In this document: in pieces, positions 1 to 19,255 of the stretch | Numbering within the stretch: the stretch's first letter is position 1 | Layout: every line of letters begins with the position of its first letter | DNA from: Heliocidaris tuberculata | Taxonomy: Eukaryota; Echinodermata; Echinoidea; Camarodonta; Echinometridae | DNA length: 64,000 nucleotides | Reading direction: 5' to 3' | NCBI GenBank assembly: GCA_025618425.1 | Contig: CM046852.1 | Location: forward strand, 7,832,421 to 7,896,420 | Position numbers and translations under genes: made by a program | The notes under the pieces: generated by a model | The model's input: only the letters and a program-made list of their open reading frames with translations | Databases searched by the model: none | Told to the model about the DNA's origin: nothing

Positions 1-199
1 TTAAGTACAACATTTACAGAACAGGTCGTTAGAATTTCTGGAAGCTACAGCTTCATTTTCAGATAAGATGTTAACTGCATGTTCGATCAAACTCGTTACA
101 ATTATACTGGGAAACTTTGCAACTGAAATGGCATTACAGTAATAAAATGTATCCTTACACATCGAATTAAAAAAGGAGAACAGATCCTAGGGCAGCATC

Positions 200-336
200 C
201 CTGGGCCCCGTCTTATAAAGAGTTGCGATTGATTCGAATCGATCGCAACTCCTATCTCTTAAGTACACAGTTGCGATTAATTTTAAGTTACAATCGATAC
301 GAATCAATCGCAACTCTTTATATGACGGGGCCCAGG
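200..336. mobile_element. Palindromic MITE, 137 bp
   Basis: Both ends carry CCTGGGCCCCGTCTTATAAA (inverted at the right end with one mismatch), and the arms continue through a GAGTTGCGATTGATTCGAATC-like stretch to about 44 bp. Between the arms is a further partial TTGCGATT repeat. Short length, long inverted ends and no coding capacity fit a MITE; no convincing target-site duplication was seen. Confidence 0.75.
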
Positions 337-3300
337 TCTACTATCTTCGGACAATTATCAATCGACAACTAACTCTAGAACAATAATTAACCCCGGAAAT
401 TTCCACTAAGACAATCATCCCATAGACAAATATACTTCGATGAATAAATCGTGGAGAACTCTGAGAGAAAGTGGACTAAAATGATTTATTATTTGCGAGG
501 GAAATCATGAGTGTTTGAGAGGAAGTCATATGAAAAAAAGTTATGCAAAATAAACAATTGACATGAGTTGGAAAGGGAGTTGAATTGTACATATCAACAT
601 GATCAATTCGGCCGAAAACGTAAAACGGAAAAAAAAAATTCCCTAAACTGAAGCAAAATGATCAACATGGAATATTAGACTTTATTGGATGACTTATATC
701 AGTATATAGCACAAGGCTAATCTACCACAAGGTCCATTACAAAAATATTAAATTACATAATAAACTTTACATTATCAGATAAGCATGAACATAAATGCGA
801 AAACAAAATCAGACCGTAAGCATGAAAATGCATTTAAAAAGAGAAAAATAATGGATAACTGTACATTATTCATCATTGATTACTCTAACTTTCTTTAATA
901 CTTAACACCAAAGTGAACATAATACTAAAGTTATTAAACTAATATGGCCATTCAAACATTGTAGACGTCCTTTACCTTCGAAATGTGCACATTCATTCTA
1001 ATTCTAGTCTTTTTCCCCCTTAAATTCATGCCTTGTATTATCATGACTATTCAGCGGTATACCTCGTCGATATAGAAAATCTTCCCTCATTTATAAGTGT
1101 TTATCTTATTATATATAGCCGACTTTGTTCATTTTTACCCCGAATAATTCAATCAGAACCTGATCTATTATAGCACAGCCTCGAGCCCTCGTATTGACAG
1201 AAAATAAGTCATTGTTGAACGAGTGGAATCACTTTAAATATCACGATACGCGAGATTTTACGGCTGATAGAACAAATGGCGGGTAATGAAAAGATATCCC
1301 ACCATGCGCACAGCCAGCATCGCAGTCATTGTGTTACTATAGTACATGCATGGCATGCATATGGGACATGCTTTTGAAAGACAGTGTGAATGCATTCGCT
1401 AACACTGATCTATGATTGATATCAAACTTGGGCGATTTCAATGCCGTAAGACACAAAAAGGGTTTCCAGAAATATGTACATAGTTAATAAATCCGAGAAG
1501 AATGTGCCAGTCACTGTGCTGGAATCCAACAGAAGTTTTTAAGAAAGAAGTTCAGAATTTTGTAACAAAACTTTTATGAGGTATGTCAATATCCGGGCTT
1601 CATTGGTGAATTTGAGATAAATTTGTTACTGCAAGGTAGTACAGCTCTTAACTATTAACCAGAACTCTATTCAGGTAGAAAATATTCATTCAGGAAAAAT
1701 GGTAAAAACACATTTCATGCATCGACTTAAATGGACTCCCACATCGCCATCCAGGCAGAGTTATTGTGTAATTCATATTTCACATCATCAACAGCAGTTT
1801 ATCTATTTTTTCTTTTTCGTGGAGAAAATCCGAGTCTTCTCATACTAACGCGCTCCTTCCCTGTTTCACAGACGCAGGCTATGTTGCAGTGGAAAACACC
1901 CCATCCCTCGGATATGACGTTAAAAGTAGGTCTCGTATAGAGGAGAGTCACCACTTTTGCACTATTCGTAGAAGAGTATAGGAGGAAACTCCGGTGTAGT
2001 GGTACACGTGTAAATCATAATCAGTTATACCGGGAGGAGAGGCCCAAGGGTCTCAGTGATTCAGTTTGCTTTTCCCCTCCCAGGCACACGTGACGCCAAA
2101 TACATGTAATAACTAAGAACGCGTTGCAGTATTAAGCCGTTAAACTAACACTTTAACACTAACACTTCCGTTATCATGTAAGGATTGTGAATTATGACTG
2201 GTTATGAGGCGTAATTTTCTAGCAAGGGAAGGAAGAATTTTAATAAATCAGTAGGTCCCTTAAAAAAGTTACTTCCATACTTTAGCAATCAATCAAAATT
2301 TGTTATCAGACACATCTATATGAAGCTTCATCTGCATACCTATAGCTCCGACACGTATACTATTTTTTTTCGGCACGTTCTTGCTCCAATTTTCGGGGAA
2401 ATGTTTGACTTTTAGTGTTATACTTACGAAATCACATGCCCTCACTAGTACTCGAACTGTTCATTATTTTTTCTTCCGCTGGAAATTTATCAAGGCAATT
2501 AACAGTGATTAAAACGGTTATCTCACGAATTAATCTTGTTGAGTTTCTTCCGTTTCATCTTGTAAAGATCCGCATACCAACTGTCATATTTTACCACGCT
2601 TAATGAAGGCACTGACCTTGAAAAGAATCGATTGTCTTTTTTTTTACTCAACGGTTCAAACATGTAAAAGCCCAGAATACATATCGACAAACTTTCACTT
2701 TTAAGGCCCTACCCTCCACAAAAAAACAAAAAAAAATATCCTTTTAGGTGTGATGCAACTCTAACAATTGCGCAATGTTAACTCCATATAAGCTAAGTCG
2801 TGTAGAGAAGGAATTTCTTCCTCCCAGGTATACCAATTTCACTTCAGCTATACACAGGGGTGGAGAGGGGCAACCCTCAAAAAATGTATTGCAAGAATTC
2901 ACTTAACCTGTAGATTGAACGTTATGTCATCAAGTGACCAAAAGACCATAGCGCTTATTTCGTCACAAATGATATTATATTTTACTCGAAACTCGGAGAA
3001 AGAAAGTAAAGAAGAAGAGGTGAGGGAAGAGACAGGTAGAGGGAGATTGAGAGAGAGAGGACAGAGGGGAAAGTGGGGAGATAGAGAATTAGAGATAGAA
3101 AGAAGAAGTGAAGAGAAATAAGAGATGAGACTGTGAAAGACAGAGGGAGGGGAGGAGGAAAAGTAGGGGAAAGAGAGTGGAGAGGAAGTGAGACTTTGAG
3201 AACACTAATAGAGAGAGAATAGAAAGCGAGAAAGCGAGAGTGGGAAAGGAGAAAGATATATAGACAGATGGAGAGAGAGAGAGAGACAGAGAGATGAATG

Positions 3301-4413
3301 AGGAAGCGAGAATAGAAAGTGAGATTTGAAACGAGAAAAGCGAGAGAGAGCAGAGATAGTGTGTGTGTGTGTGTGTGTGTGTGTTTCCGTTTCCTGTCTT
3401 TGTTTTTCTTCTGATTTGGATGAAGCTCATCTTAAGAATTTTAAGTCCATTTGAATTATTTACATGTACATGTTTACACTTTGTTTGATGTATGATATAA
3501 TTTGTATGTGATTAGGTGCCTATCCCTGCTTCTTTTTATTTCTTTCTAATTTTGATGAAGCACGTCTTACCTCTTAGACTTTTAAGTCCATTTACATGAT
3601 TTACTTGTATACTTTGTATTCAATGTATGACATAATTTGTTCAATGTATGATACAATTTGTATGTGATTGTGTGATTATTTTCAATGTATGATATAATTT
3701 GTATGTGATTATGTGAAAAGGGAAAGAAGTAAAAATGGAAAGAAACAACAAAAAAATATACCCTTTTCCGCTTCTTGTATTTTTCCTTCCCTAATTTTGT
3801 TCCTCCTTGGCCTCAGCACCAGCCAACGGTGTTTTTCAAAAAGTACTACCTTGCGCAGTGTTTAAGTGAAATCTAATAATGTCTTTGCATAATTCAAATC
3901 TAGTGAATTAGGAAGTCTGGTATAATACCTCCTGTTATGGGATGTAAATATTGTAAATATCAAGCGATAAGTTTTCATGCGAACGTTTTTCGGGACGATA
4001 TGTTTGTGGTGGTCTATTTCTAAAGAGAGTTTCACCATGGCGTTTTGATACTTACACCCGGTGTGAAAGAGATAATGTTGTTGCTGTTGTTGTTGTTTTT
4101 TTTTTAATGTTCTGTCCGATGAATTTAAGGAGAGGGAAGTTGGGAATAGTAGTGGCCCGTAACAATATTAAACTTAAATCTCCGTTTAATTTTTATTTTA
4201 AATATTTTTAATAGCTCCACCTTCACGCACACTCTAAAATAAATAGGGTAAAATAAATAGGGTAAAATATAATGGGTAAAAATAGAAAATGCGTGCTTGT
4301 TGGGTAATATCAAACCTAGTATTGGGTATAATTCCTTTTTTTTTTTTTTTTTTTTAGAGTGCACGTTTAAAGTTGTTGTGTAGCTACCTCTCTGGATAGG
4401 GGAGGATGTCTGC

Positions 4414-4475
4414 ATACTTGAGGGAATAACATCTATGATATTCTATACTTGAGGGAATAACATCTATGATATTCT
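4414..4475. repeat. 31-bp tandem duplication
   Basis: The 31-bp unit beginning ATACTTGAGGGAATAACATC occurs twice head to tail without visible differences, so the duplication is recent. Confidence 0.9.
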
Positions 4476-5238
4476 AAGGCAATGAGTTTGCAAGGTTTGG
4501 TAAACCAGAAACTTGAAATCTAAATGTGTACCAGGCCTATCAAGTTGGGTTTTTTTCTAATACATTTTTGGGGGGAATACCACCAAAAACTAGAAAGAAA
4601 GGAAGAGAGAAATCCGAACCGCTACAGACACAATGGCTCCAAAATCTTTTTTTTTTTTTTTTTTTTTTTTTTTTGCCATGAGAGAGAGAGAGAGAGAGAG
4701 AGAAAGATACAGACAGATAGACATATAACGAGACCATAATGATCAGAATGTATATAAAAGTGCATATAATTTCATCACCTTTCTATTATTTTTCTCCCAG
4801 TATCAAGTGTCATTGAACCCGACTTTTAGGAAAGGGTCTGCCTAGGATCAAAATGGCTCCCAAATGTCACGTATAAAGGAAGCATTATTGAACATGATTG
4901 TCTAGGGGGAATCAGCGCGGAAAGGGAAATCATTAATATTAGAAATCAAGGATATTCTATAGACAGTTCAAGGGGCAATTTCGGTCACATTGCATTTAAA
5001 AACATAATCAAAGTAGATCATGATAGCTTTCAGATCAACGAAGACCTAATATCGGATGTTTTCTCGTAAGCTATGAAAATGTGGAACCGTCTTCGCAAAA
5101 CAATCAAGCAACGTCGGAGAAAAATCACGTATAGTTGTCGAGTTTGGAAGATCTAGGTCGACTGATTTTCACACTTATTTCCAAAATTGAACTCAGATCT
5201 CAAAAAATACATCATGAATATCAGGTGAAGGTACGTGC

Positions 5239-5461
5239 AATTGGGCCCCAAAGTTTGCATACATGCACCTAGAAGAAAATCAGTTTACCTCACATTTTCA
5301 CAACTTAATTCAAATAAGTCTCAGAGAGATTTTTACTGCATAGTAATATACTAATATACTTGTCTGTCCTCCTGAGGAGAACAGCCTGTAGAAATGAGTG
5401 AAACTGTGCCAAATGCTTTTTTTTCCTACCAGGTGTATGTACAAACTTTTGGGCCCAACTG
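5239..5461. mobile_element. Short fold-back element
   Basis: The left arm (5,239-5,270, core TTGGGCCCCAAAGTTTGCAT) is matched in reverse complement by the right arm (5,431-5,461, core AAACTTTTGGGCCCAACTG). The arms are about 31 bp with a few mismatches around a 160-bp centre. A MITE-like element is the simplest reading. Confidence 0.6.
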
Positions 5462-5734
5462 ATGATTTTATATTGTTAGACGGACTAATTGTTTCACACG
5501 AAAAGTGTCAGAGAACGGAATTCGACTCATTAGCTAATAGACAATGGTAGAAAAAAAAGTAAGTAACCGGTAACACAAATGATCAATGACATTGGTTTCA
5601 ACACACGACAGGAAAATATCAATTACTGGGCGTGTGCGTGCTCTCCTGATGCCTGAAGCCTTGAATAATTTAGGTCAAGAGCTAGACATGGAATTCCCCA
5701 CTAAAATAATAATTCAGAGATGTACTGTCTGTCG

Positions 5735-6065
5735 GGGGGGGGGGGGGGGGGGGGGGTACTCGTTTCTACGAAAGTTCATAATTCCGAAGGTTCGTAATCA
5801 TGGTAATTCCGAAACACAAATTTCCCATAGCAGGGGGTTTATATAATTCCGAAAATGAAATAGGGTTCATAATTACGAATAAGGTTCGTAATTCCGAAAA
5901 TGCACTATAACCCTACCTAACTTTTCGGAATTATGAACCTTCGGAAATATGAACCTTTTTTTCATTTTCGGAATTATGAATCCTATTTTCTTTTTCGGAA
6001 TTACGAACCGTGGGAGTACCGAACCTTCGGAAAAAATGACACTCCGAAAAAAAAACACAAACCCC
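5735..6065. mobile_element. Fold-back array of TTCGGAATTATGAACC units
   Basis: Starting after a run of about 23 Gs, the left half carries several forward copies of GGTTCATAATTCCGAA and variants. The right half carries several copies in the opposite orientation (TTCGGAATTATGAACC). The segment could fold into many alternative hairpins. No coding capacity is evident; the open frames crossing it are by-products of the repeat. Confidence 0.7.
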
Positions 6066-6500
6066 GGAACAACGACATGTAACCAAGGGGTATTCGACCT
6101 TTAAAATACCTGGTTATAAATTTATATATACCAGCACATTAAACAGTCTTTGCGTGCAAAGTAGGGCATCACATGACTTTGAGTGCCACACATTCTTTTT
6201 TCACCCATTGCTTTCCTCTCTCTGTCTCTCTGTCTGTCTCTCTCTCTCTCTCTCTCTTCCTTCCGTTGAGGACACGTGCCCCCTTGCTTCGAGTATCTAC
6301 GCCAGTGATGGGAGCGATTTTGGGCGCTTCCAAATAATTATTATCTGGGACTATCTGTGAAGGGTATGTTTGCTACAAGTATGCACCCTTCCCTCTCCAT
6401 CCCTCTGAAAATGATTCGGCACTCCTCCATGTACATACTGTCTTCTTTCAAGACTATAGACTCATCAATTTTAAAAGAAAAAGAACAGGTCCAGGATCAA

Positions 6501-6770
6501 GGCACGGGAGCGGGGCACCTACCTGGCATAAAATTGAGTTCTGGTCATGCATGCAATTACATTGTGAAAGAAACTGTCTCAAAATAATTGGGAAAGGTTG
6601 ATCATGTCTACCTAAGAATTAGTGTATATACCTGTATACTGTGAGGTTTGGAATCATCAAAATGATAAGAAATTGACCCAATCTTGCTGAAAAGCAACTA
6701 CACTGCACACAGAAATGGATATGATTATGCCTGGAATTCCCTCCCCCTATCACTTTTAGCTCCCAAAAGT
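6501..6770. repeat. Dispersed repeat, paralogue of 59,340-59,880
   Basis: This stretch (AAATTGAGTTCTGGTCATGC onward) matches the repeat at 59.34-59.88 kb over about 200 bp, including CACTGCACACAGAA near its end. The copy at 59 kb is interrupted by a MITE and this one is not, so it serves as the empty site. Confidence 0.75.
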
Positions 6771-7187
6771 CACCTGAAAATGGGATAACCTCAGTTCCTT
6801 TTTTGTCTTTCTTTCTATCTTTTTTTGGTGCTTGTCACAGATTTATCAGGCAAGTGCTTCCTCCAGAGAATCCTGGACCCGCCACTAAAAAACATCACAA
6901 GAAATCCATGAACCTAACCGACAAATATATAGCTCATGTTTCGATGTAAATAAACAGGATATATATATATGGAAAACCAATCAGCTAGATTCTTGACACT
7001 TGGGGCAATAATGTTCGCTCCCAGGTACATTTCCCATTTTCCAGATGTCTACTTTGACGGAAGCGGCTTTTCTACTCTCAGGTCAAACAACGTGTCCTAA
7101 AAAGCACGCATATGTGTGTTTTGTGTGTGTGTGTGGGTGTGTGTGTGTGTGTGTGTTTTGTTCGTTTGTTTTGATTTTTTTTTTTAC

Positions 7188-7310
7188 GAGGGCCAATCAC
7201 GAAAACCTATTTTGCTCTGTATGTTTGGGGTTCCATGCCAATAATAATAATGGCTTCAAATATGGATTCCCTGAAGAGATATTACAAGTTTGTATACCGG
7301 GATAAACCCT
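7188..7310 (+). mobile_element. Partial copy of the 52.2/55.7-kb MITE family
   Basis: Shares CCAATCAC, ATTTTGCTCTGTATGTT, TTCCATGCC, GGCTTCAAATAT and GAGATATT in order with the left part of the elements at 52,157 and 55,666, so it is a diverged truncated copy. Confidence 0.6.
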
Positions 7311-8138
7311 AAACACTGATAAAAGTAAATTCGACGCGCTCGAAAGATAACCCCGACAATTATAGACTCCGATACTACGCAATATTTATAAGCGTAGGGG
7401 CACATTTTTGTGAGGGGCTGACGCCTTTTGCCCGAATATCAACTTTCCGTTTTCTTAATTTTTGTGAGCAAGCGATGAGAGTGAACAAAAATTTTGGACA
7501 CTTTTTTGGGGGTGTGTAAAAATGAACTTAAATTACATATTTGGGCACAGGTTCAATAAGGTTTGGTAAACGATGCAACTAATTAGGATGTTGACTAAAC
7601 GAGAAGAGGCCATTGTGCTCCTGCCAAAGTCACGATGAAATAACTTTATTGTTATCATTCATGTGAGAAATCGACAAATACAAAAGGTTAAGGTTTTCAA
7701 CTATATATGCCATTAATCATTTTTCTTGAGTATCCCGTGATTCTTTTCGTGCTACCAGGGGATTTATGTTTCATTTTTAAGATGATAAAGGAGGAGGGTA
7801 ATTATTTTCAATTTGTTGTTGTTGTTTTTTTTTTTTTTCATTTTCTCTTATCATTTTTTAACTGTTGCTATTTTGCAGAGAATCATGTGCTAATGAAAAT
7901 TCATAACGAACACATTGCAAAGTGATAGTACGATTCTTGTCAACACTATTTTGTCTGCCTCTGTTTTTTGACATTTTAATGTTCAAGAGCACCTGGAGCA
8001 CCTAGTATATAGTCGATAGAGAGAAGTTATAGGGAAGAACCGTGCGAGATGAGAAAACTTAGAGATGGTAGAAAAAGGGGGATCGGGTGAGGACAGAGAG
8101 AGACAGAGAGAAAGACAGGGACAGATAAACTTTTTTTT

Positions 8139-8229
8139 AATATATCGTCTGTTGAGAGCCAGAAGGGCGTTAACTCTGTGTTAAAGTATATGAGTTAACG
8201 CCCTTCTGCCTCCAAACACACGATATATT
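8139..8229. mobile_element. 91-bp hairpin MITE
   Basis: The left arm 8,139-8,178 and right arm 8,192-8,229 are reverse complements, with near-perfect cores (CAGAAGGGCGTTAACTC against GAGTTAACGCCCTTCTG) and matching ends AATATATCGT/ACGATATATT. The loop is about 13 bases, so nearly the whole element is stem. Confidence 0.75.
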
Positions 8230-9072
8230 TGTGAAAAGGGTAATGAGAAGGGAAAGGAGAAAGGGAGTTAAATTGTAAAGGGAGGTTAGAGCGAGAACGA
8301 GAGAGAGAGAGGGGGGTGGAGTAAATATGGGGATGAAGAGAGAAAAAGAAACAAAGCGGTAAGGAATGAGAGGGGAGAGAAGGGGGAGAGGGAGAGGGGA
8401 GAGGTAAAAAGCGATCGGGAGAGGGAAGTATAGGTGAGAGAGTTGTAGAAAGCGATAAAGAGAGAGAGAAAGGGAGAGGGAGCGAGAAAGAAAGAGAGAG
8501 AGAGAGAGAGGGAGGGGGGGGGGGTAAAGTCATTAGCAATCAACAATGATTATCATGTCGCGTGCAACATGACTGTGTACATTTGTTTATCTACTTATGC
8601 TTTAGAAGGACATCCTGACAATGTTCACATAGCTGAACCGGAAAAACCACAACCCTATCGGAAATTATCAACGGGTCATTTAAAAGAAACACAAAAAAAC
8701 CTCATCCAGGAGGATTCATCAAACCAAACAATAAAACAAAAATAAGTGAAGTCACAAATCGGTCCCCGGGCAGATCAAACATCTTCAATGCTTTACATGC
8801 CCTGAGCCTCCTAATTAATGATGATGATGAGTCATTAGTTTCATTCAATGTCATTTTTCAGAGAAGCACACTTACACAATATCACAATCATGACACCACA
8901 ATCACACCGGCAAACCGACCCCACACCGACTCCAAACCGACCAATTCTTGGCCATTGGCGGCAATGTTATTTTCTGTTCGGTTTGTTGTCGCTCTAGCGT
9001 CAGCCTTGTTTGTGTGACTGTAGTATTACCCGGCACATACAGTGGAACTACATTTTGTACAATGGAATGCAA

Positions 9073-9511
9073 CATAGGTGCCGGAAGTGGGGGGGGGGGG
9101 GGGGGGGCAAAATGCATTTTCGCCCCCCCCCAAAAAAAAAAAAAAAAAAATCCTCCCCCCCCCCATAAAAAAAAAAAAAATCAGTAGTAAAGGAGTAAAA
9201 ATCGTGTGTATATTAAAAGCTTGATTGCTTTATTACGTAATTGTAAGCCTTTGTATTCATTTTTCGTATTCATGGAGATCACTGAAGACAGATAAAGCAT
9301 TCAAACTTTAAACTTTAACGTAGTGGAGGTTTTGTATTAGACGCAAGGTTGCCAGAGTTGGCAGAATTCTGCTTTCTGGCAGAATTTTGACCGCTTTAGC
9401 ATATAATTTGACAAACTTTAGCAGAATTTTAGCATAATTCTGGTGTTTTTTTTTTTTTTTTTGCTTGTCAGAGAATTTTCTAGTAAAAATACACCCCCAA
9501 AATGCTGATAA

Positions 9512-9545
<34 letters not shown>

Positions 9546-9706
9546 TGTCAGAGAATTTTTGAGTAAAATTTTGATTTAGCAGTAGGATCTTTATTGTTGT
9601 GAGAGGGTGGGAAGGCGTGTGTGTTTTTTAGGGGTGAGAAGACATGAGCCCTTGAAAGGTGAGCCCCCCCCCCCCCCCCAATCCCAAACTGCTTCCGGCG
9701 CGCCTG
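9073..9706. mobile_element. hAT-like non-autonomous element, 634 bp, 8-bp TSD
   Basis: The element starts CATAGGTGCCGGAAG and ends CTTCCGGCGCGCCTG, imperfect inverted ends of about 15 bp. It is flanked by an exact 8-bp direct repeat GAATGCAA (9,065-9,072 and 9,707-9,714). Eight-base duplications with CA...TG termini are typical of hAT elements. The interior has long G, C, A and T runs and a repeated GCTTGTCAGAGAATTTT, and no transposase frame, so it is non-autonomous. Confidence 0.75.
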
Positions 9707-9817
9707 GAATGCAACATCTCAATAAGCGTGAATCTTGCTTCATCATTATAACGTAAGCAAGCACATAATGACAATAACAACAACAAACGGATCATCGATC
9801 CTATAGGAGACTATTAC

Positions 9818-15665
<5,848 letters not shown>

Positions 15666-16147
15666 TATAAGGTTCGACGCTCAAATACGAGCTTCGGGGA
15701 CAAAGACAAGAATGCTTGTGATCGAACACTAATGATATTATTTTCCAACAACTGTTCTCCTTTACAAGCAACTGATTGCAGAAAATCGTCGCTTTCTCCA
15801 ATCACGTATTACAATGAGTATAATTTTGACGGCGAGACAGTGCAGTGCCAGAGTGGGTGGTCTTCGTTTAGGTGATATGTTTGTTAGTGACAACTCAACC
15901 CAACAAGTTATCCTAAAGATTGTAGAAATTATGAATATTTACTCTGAAATAAATCCGTGTCTGCTTACATCAAAAAAGCAGAAATGAATTAATAATCATG
16001 TCTCACAGACCAGTCCTAGGGAAGCATGAAGCTATAACACACCGATGTTTCCGCATTAATTCAAGCTATCACCACGCCGCTCTCTGAAAATGGCGCGCCT
16101 CACTTTTCTCCAGAAAGAGATCTACAACGTAGACTTCAGCATTGTCT

Positions 16148-16269
16148 GGTATCTTAATCTTTCTTCCTTGTCCGCACTGTTTGAAAATTGTTCTGGCAAC
16201 TTCTTGGTAGCAGGTCTTTCTTCCGATAGCAGGTTGAGAAACAATTGATAATTCGAAGAACCTGGAAAA
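16148..16269 (-). CDS. Gene A candidate terminal exon
   Basis: The acceptor TTTTTCCAG|GTTCTTCG is strong. In the phase carried by the preceding exons it encodes 40-odd residues beginning GSSNYQLFLNLLSEERPATK and ending ERLRYQTMLKSTL before TAG. Two YxxPhi-type motifs (YQLF, YQTM) would suit a cytoplasmic tail, but no membrane segment precedes them. A different frame of the same segment stays open longer (to TGA at about 16,069, ending FQRAAW), so the frame is uncertain. A decayed relative of this exon occurs at 23,410-23,505. Confidence 0.4.
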
Positions 16270-19213
16270 ACCCACAAGAGTGATCACTCTGACAGTGACA
16301 ATGGTCGATAAAAATAATAATACATGTATTTATAGTTTGTAGTAAATATTGGTGATTGCATGATAAAGACACACACGCGTGCGTTACAATTACGACAAAG
16401 CAGCGCAGGTGATGGGATGCATGAACTGTCCGGGGAATCCCCCACGATCAGTGCATGCGCTATGGTCATGGTTATCAGTTCTAAAAGGGGGAGGGGCACA
16501 GTTTACAGGGGGGGGGGGGTGTCACAAGGTACACATTTCTTTCAAAGGGGGGGGGCACACTTCCGGCCCATGCCCACCCCCCTCCCCCCCGCCCTCCAAA
16601 TCCGCCACTGGTCTTATAGTTCTGACATTCTGTTATGCGTTTCGACTGACAGGGGTTTGTGCCTTCAAACTAGATCGAGCAGCCGATCTCTTTCTTTTTA
16701 ACATTCTTTTCATATAGAGTATATATTTTTTTATCAGTCTGCCAATTTTATTTTTTATTTATCATTATTTTTATTTTTATTTTCAAACATTTTAATCTCT
16801 TGTTATCATGTGATTGTTTCTATTGATTCAATAAAACATCTAAATAAATAAAAAAATCAACAAATAAAAATCAAAAGGTGGACATTTAATTTTATTAGAT
16901 TTAATGATAATTATGAGATTATCCTCTTTAAATAATTTCACTTTCTTTCTGCTAATCCCAGACGATGCGAAATGAAATATTATTTCCGGTATTTTTAAAA
17001 CGCAACTATTTCCCATTTCCTCCCACTAAAACCACACTCTCTTAATTAATGCAGAGGAAATCCACCAGTTTTTGGAGTCATAGTATTATTTGTGATCACT
17101 TCCTATGGAGTTGAATCAAATCTAAATCTGAATAGAGTCCACTCTAAAGTAGTGGTTGAATTACTCTTTTGAGAGTAGATACCACTATTTTGAGGTTGGA
17201 TTCCACTCCAAATAAAATGATCCCTTTTATGCCCCCCCCCCCAAAAGGGTGGATTTCCATTAGCTTCTATACATTTGAGGGGGCATTGTGGAATATACAC
17301 TGTATATCTCATTTTGCGTCGTTTATTCAAACAATTCTGGTTTTATTTCTTTCTTTATTCATGTTTTATTTTAAAAAGTAGGGTAGTTCAATTCAGATCA
17401 TGCACGAATTGCCTGCCTTACAATGTAGCCCTGCGTTGAGCATTATCATGAGGCGAGTATAACTGTTTTACTCATTTTGTCGACGGTCAGAATACGGAAA
17501 AATGGGATACGGAGCTGGGGTGTAGGGGTGCAGATTTCCCAGCAAGGACAGTCCCAGGCCTACCCCCACTTCCCCGTTTTATCTGACTGTCATCACGGAT
17601 GGTCAAAAATCGGTCGGTTTAGGGTTGTTGTGGAGTCGGCGGTGTGATTGAGGTATACAGTATAATGCCAAAATCAATCTATATCACTTGAGTTTATTTT
17701 TTAAAAATCATTTTATTTAAACATTTACAGTTCTAAATTTGCAGTGGCTGTATTTGTATACCATCGTTTCGAACGCTAGTATATCATCGTTTCGAACTCT
17801 ATAAAAGATCATATTTTGCAATATTTAAAATTTAGAATAATTATTTTCTAAATGGGGGGGGGGGGCATTGCTGGCACAATTTGAATGGCGGGAGGGATGT
17901 TCATCCAAAGAAATTTGCCGATCCTCCCCCACCACCATCGCCCCCACCCCCCGCCCCACACTTTACTATATACAAAAAAAGTTTCTACATATTAAATTTG
18001 CCGATAATGCTTAAACCTTAGAAAAGAAAGAAAGAGGGAAGAGGTAGGAATATTTTTTTCTCAACACCCTCCCCCCCCCACCCATTGTATATAAGTTTAT
18101 GCTTTCTCTTAAAGGAGAAGTCCACCCTGGTATTTAGTCGATTTGAATAACAGCAGAAAAATGAGGGAAACAAATTAGTGAAAGTTTGAGCAGAATCTGA
18201 CAAGAAATAAGAAAGTTATGTTTTTTTAAAGTTGTAATCAATCACACACATAATAATTGGCAAATCGGTGACGTATCTTGCGAGCTCCTCCCATTTGCCC
18301 TGTACATAAATTTCATAAATTTTCAATTTCTTAGTAGCTGATGAAGATTTGTTTCATACAGTTTTTGTGTAAAACTTATGTGCAATGATCATCTAGGTTG
18401 TATGTATGATTAAATATTATCTTTAAAAAAGTGGAAAATCATGATTTTTTTTTTAGTACAGGGCAAACGGGGGAGGAGCTTGCAAGATACGTCACAGAGT
18501 TGCCAATTTGTGTTTAATTTATTGCAACTTCAAAAATTTGTAACATTGCATGTCAAGAAATGAGTAAGCTTCATCAGTACCAACGTTGAATTGTGAAAGA
18601 TGATGTAAATCGATCTCTCTCTTAAAATAAAAAAAAAAAATCAAAAAAAAATCGAGTGATCACTGACGTCACTCCCCGGGGGAATGAAAATAGAGTGAAA
18701 AGAGAGTGAAACTCCACTCTTTTCCTTTTAGAGACCACTCGATAGTCACTTAATATTCACTTCTAAACAAGTGATCACTGACGTGACTCCCTGGGGAGTG
18801 AAAACATAGTGAAATTCACTCTTTTTTTTATAGAGAGATATGTAGTAGTTCAGATAAAAGATGAGTATAAATAAAAAGAATTAATATACTTCAAAATGTA
18901 GTACATGTATAGTCCATTTGTTTTCATTTTATGCTTGACGATCAAGACCCATATTTGTGGTTTCCAATCATGATTAGACATTTGATTTTACTGGTAGGCT
19001 TATTTGATTGGATATATCCAATCATCTTTTATCTGAGCTACTACATCTGACCTTGTATTATTTCAATTTTACATTAGGTAACATATTCTTGGCAAGCTCT
19101 TAACATTACATCGAAATTAAAAATATGAGCATGTATACTTGTAATAACGAAAATCAAATTACAGAAAGAATGCCAAAATCAATCTATATCACTTGATTTT
19201 TTTTTAAATCACT

Positions 19214-19255
<42 letters not shown>

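Larger units (their letters stand above)
337..9072. other. Stretch without recognised exons, left of the Ig gene
   Basis: I find no reading frame here with a convincing splice structure or family signature. The remaining 3' exons of the Ig-domain gene B (minus strand) would be expected in this stretch or beyond the left edge, but none could be supported. The stretch is AT-rich and holds purine-rich low-complexity blocks (about 3,000-3,360 and 8,236-8,525), a (GT)n run at 3,359-3,384, diverged tandem repeats at 3,405-3,720, and the fold-back elements listed separately. Confidence 0.5.

Noticed and set aside
1731..1940. Plus-strand 69-codon frame and a minus-strand Cys-containing candidate exon
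   Set aside because: No good splice partner, no family signature, ordinary composition.
6501..6520. Good-looking minus-strand donor (CCAG|GTAGGT)
   Set aside because: It adjoins a dispersed repeat (copy at 59 kb) and has no acceptor-bounded open exon.
8902..9117. Minus-strand frame with a thrombospondin-like WSVWSRCG motif, in phase to follow gene B exon 3
   Set aside because: The acceptor context is poor, the frame stops right after the motif, and the GTCGG-rich stretch has a similar copy on the other strand near 17.62 kb, so it looks like repeat sequence.
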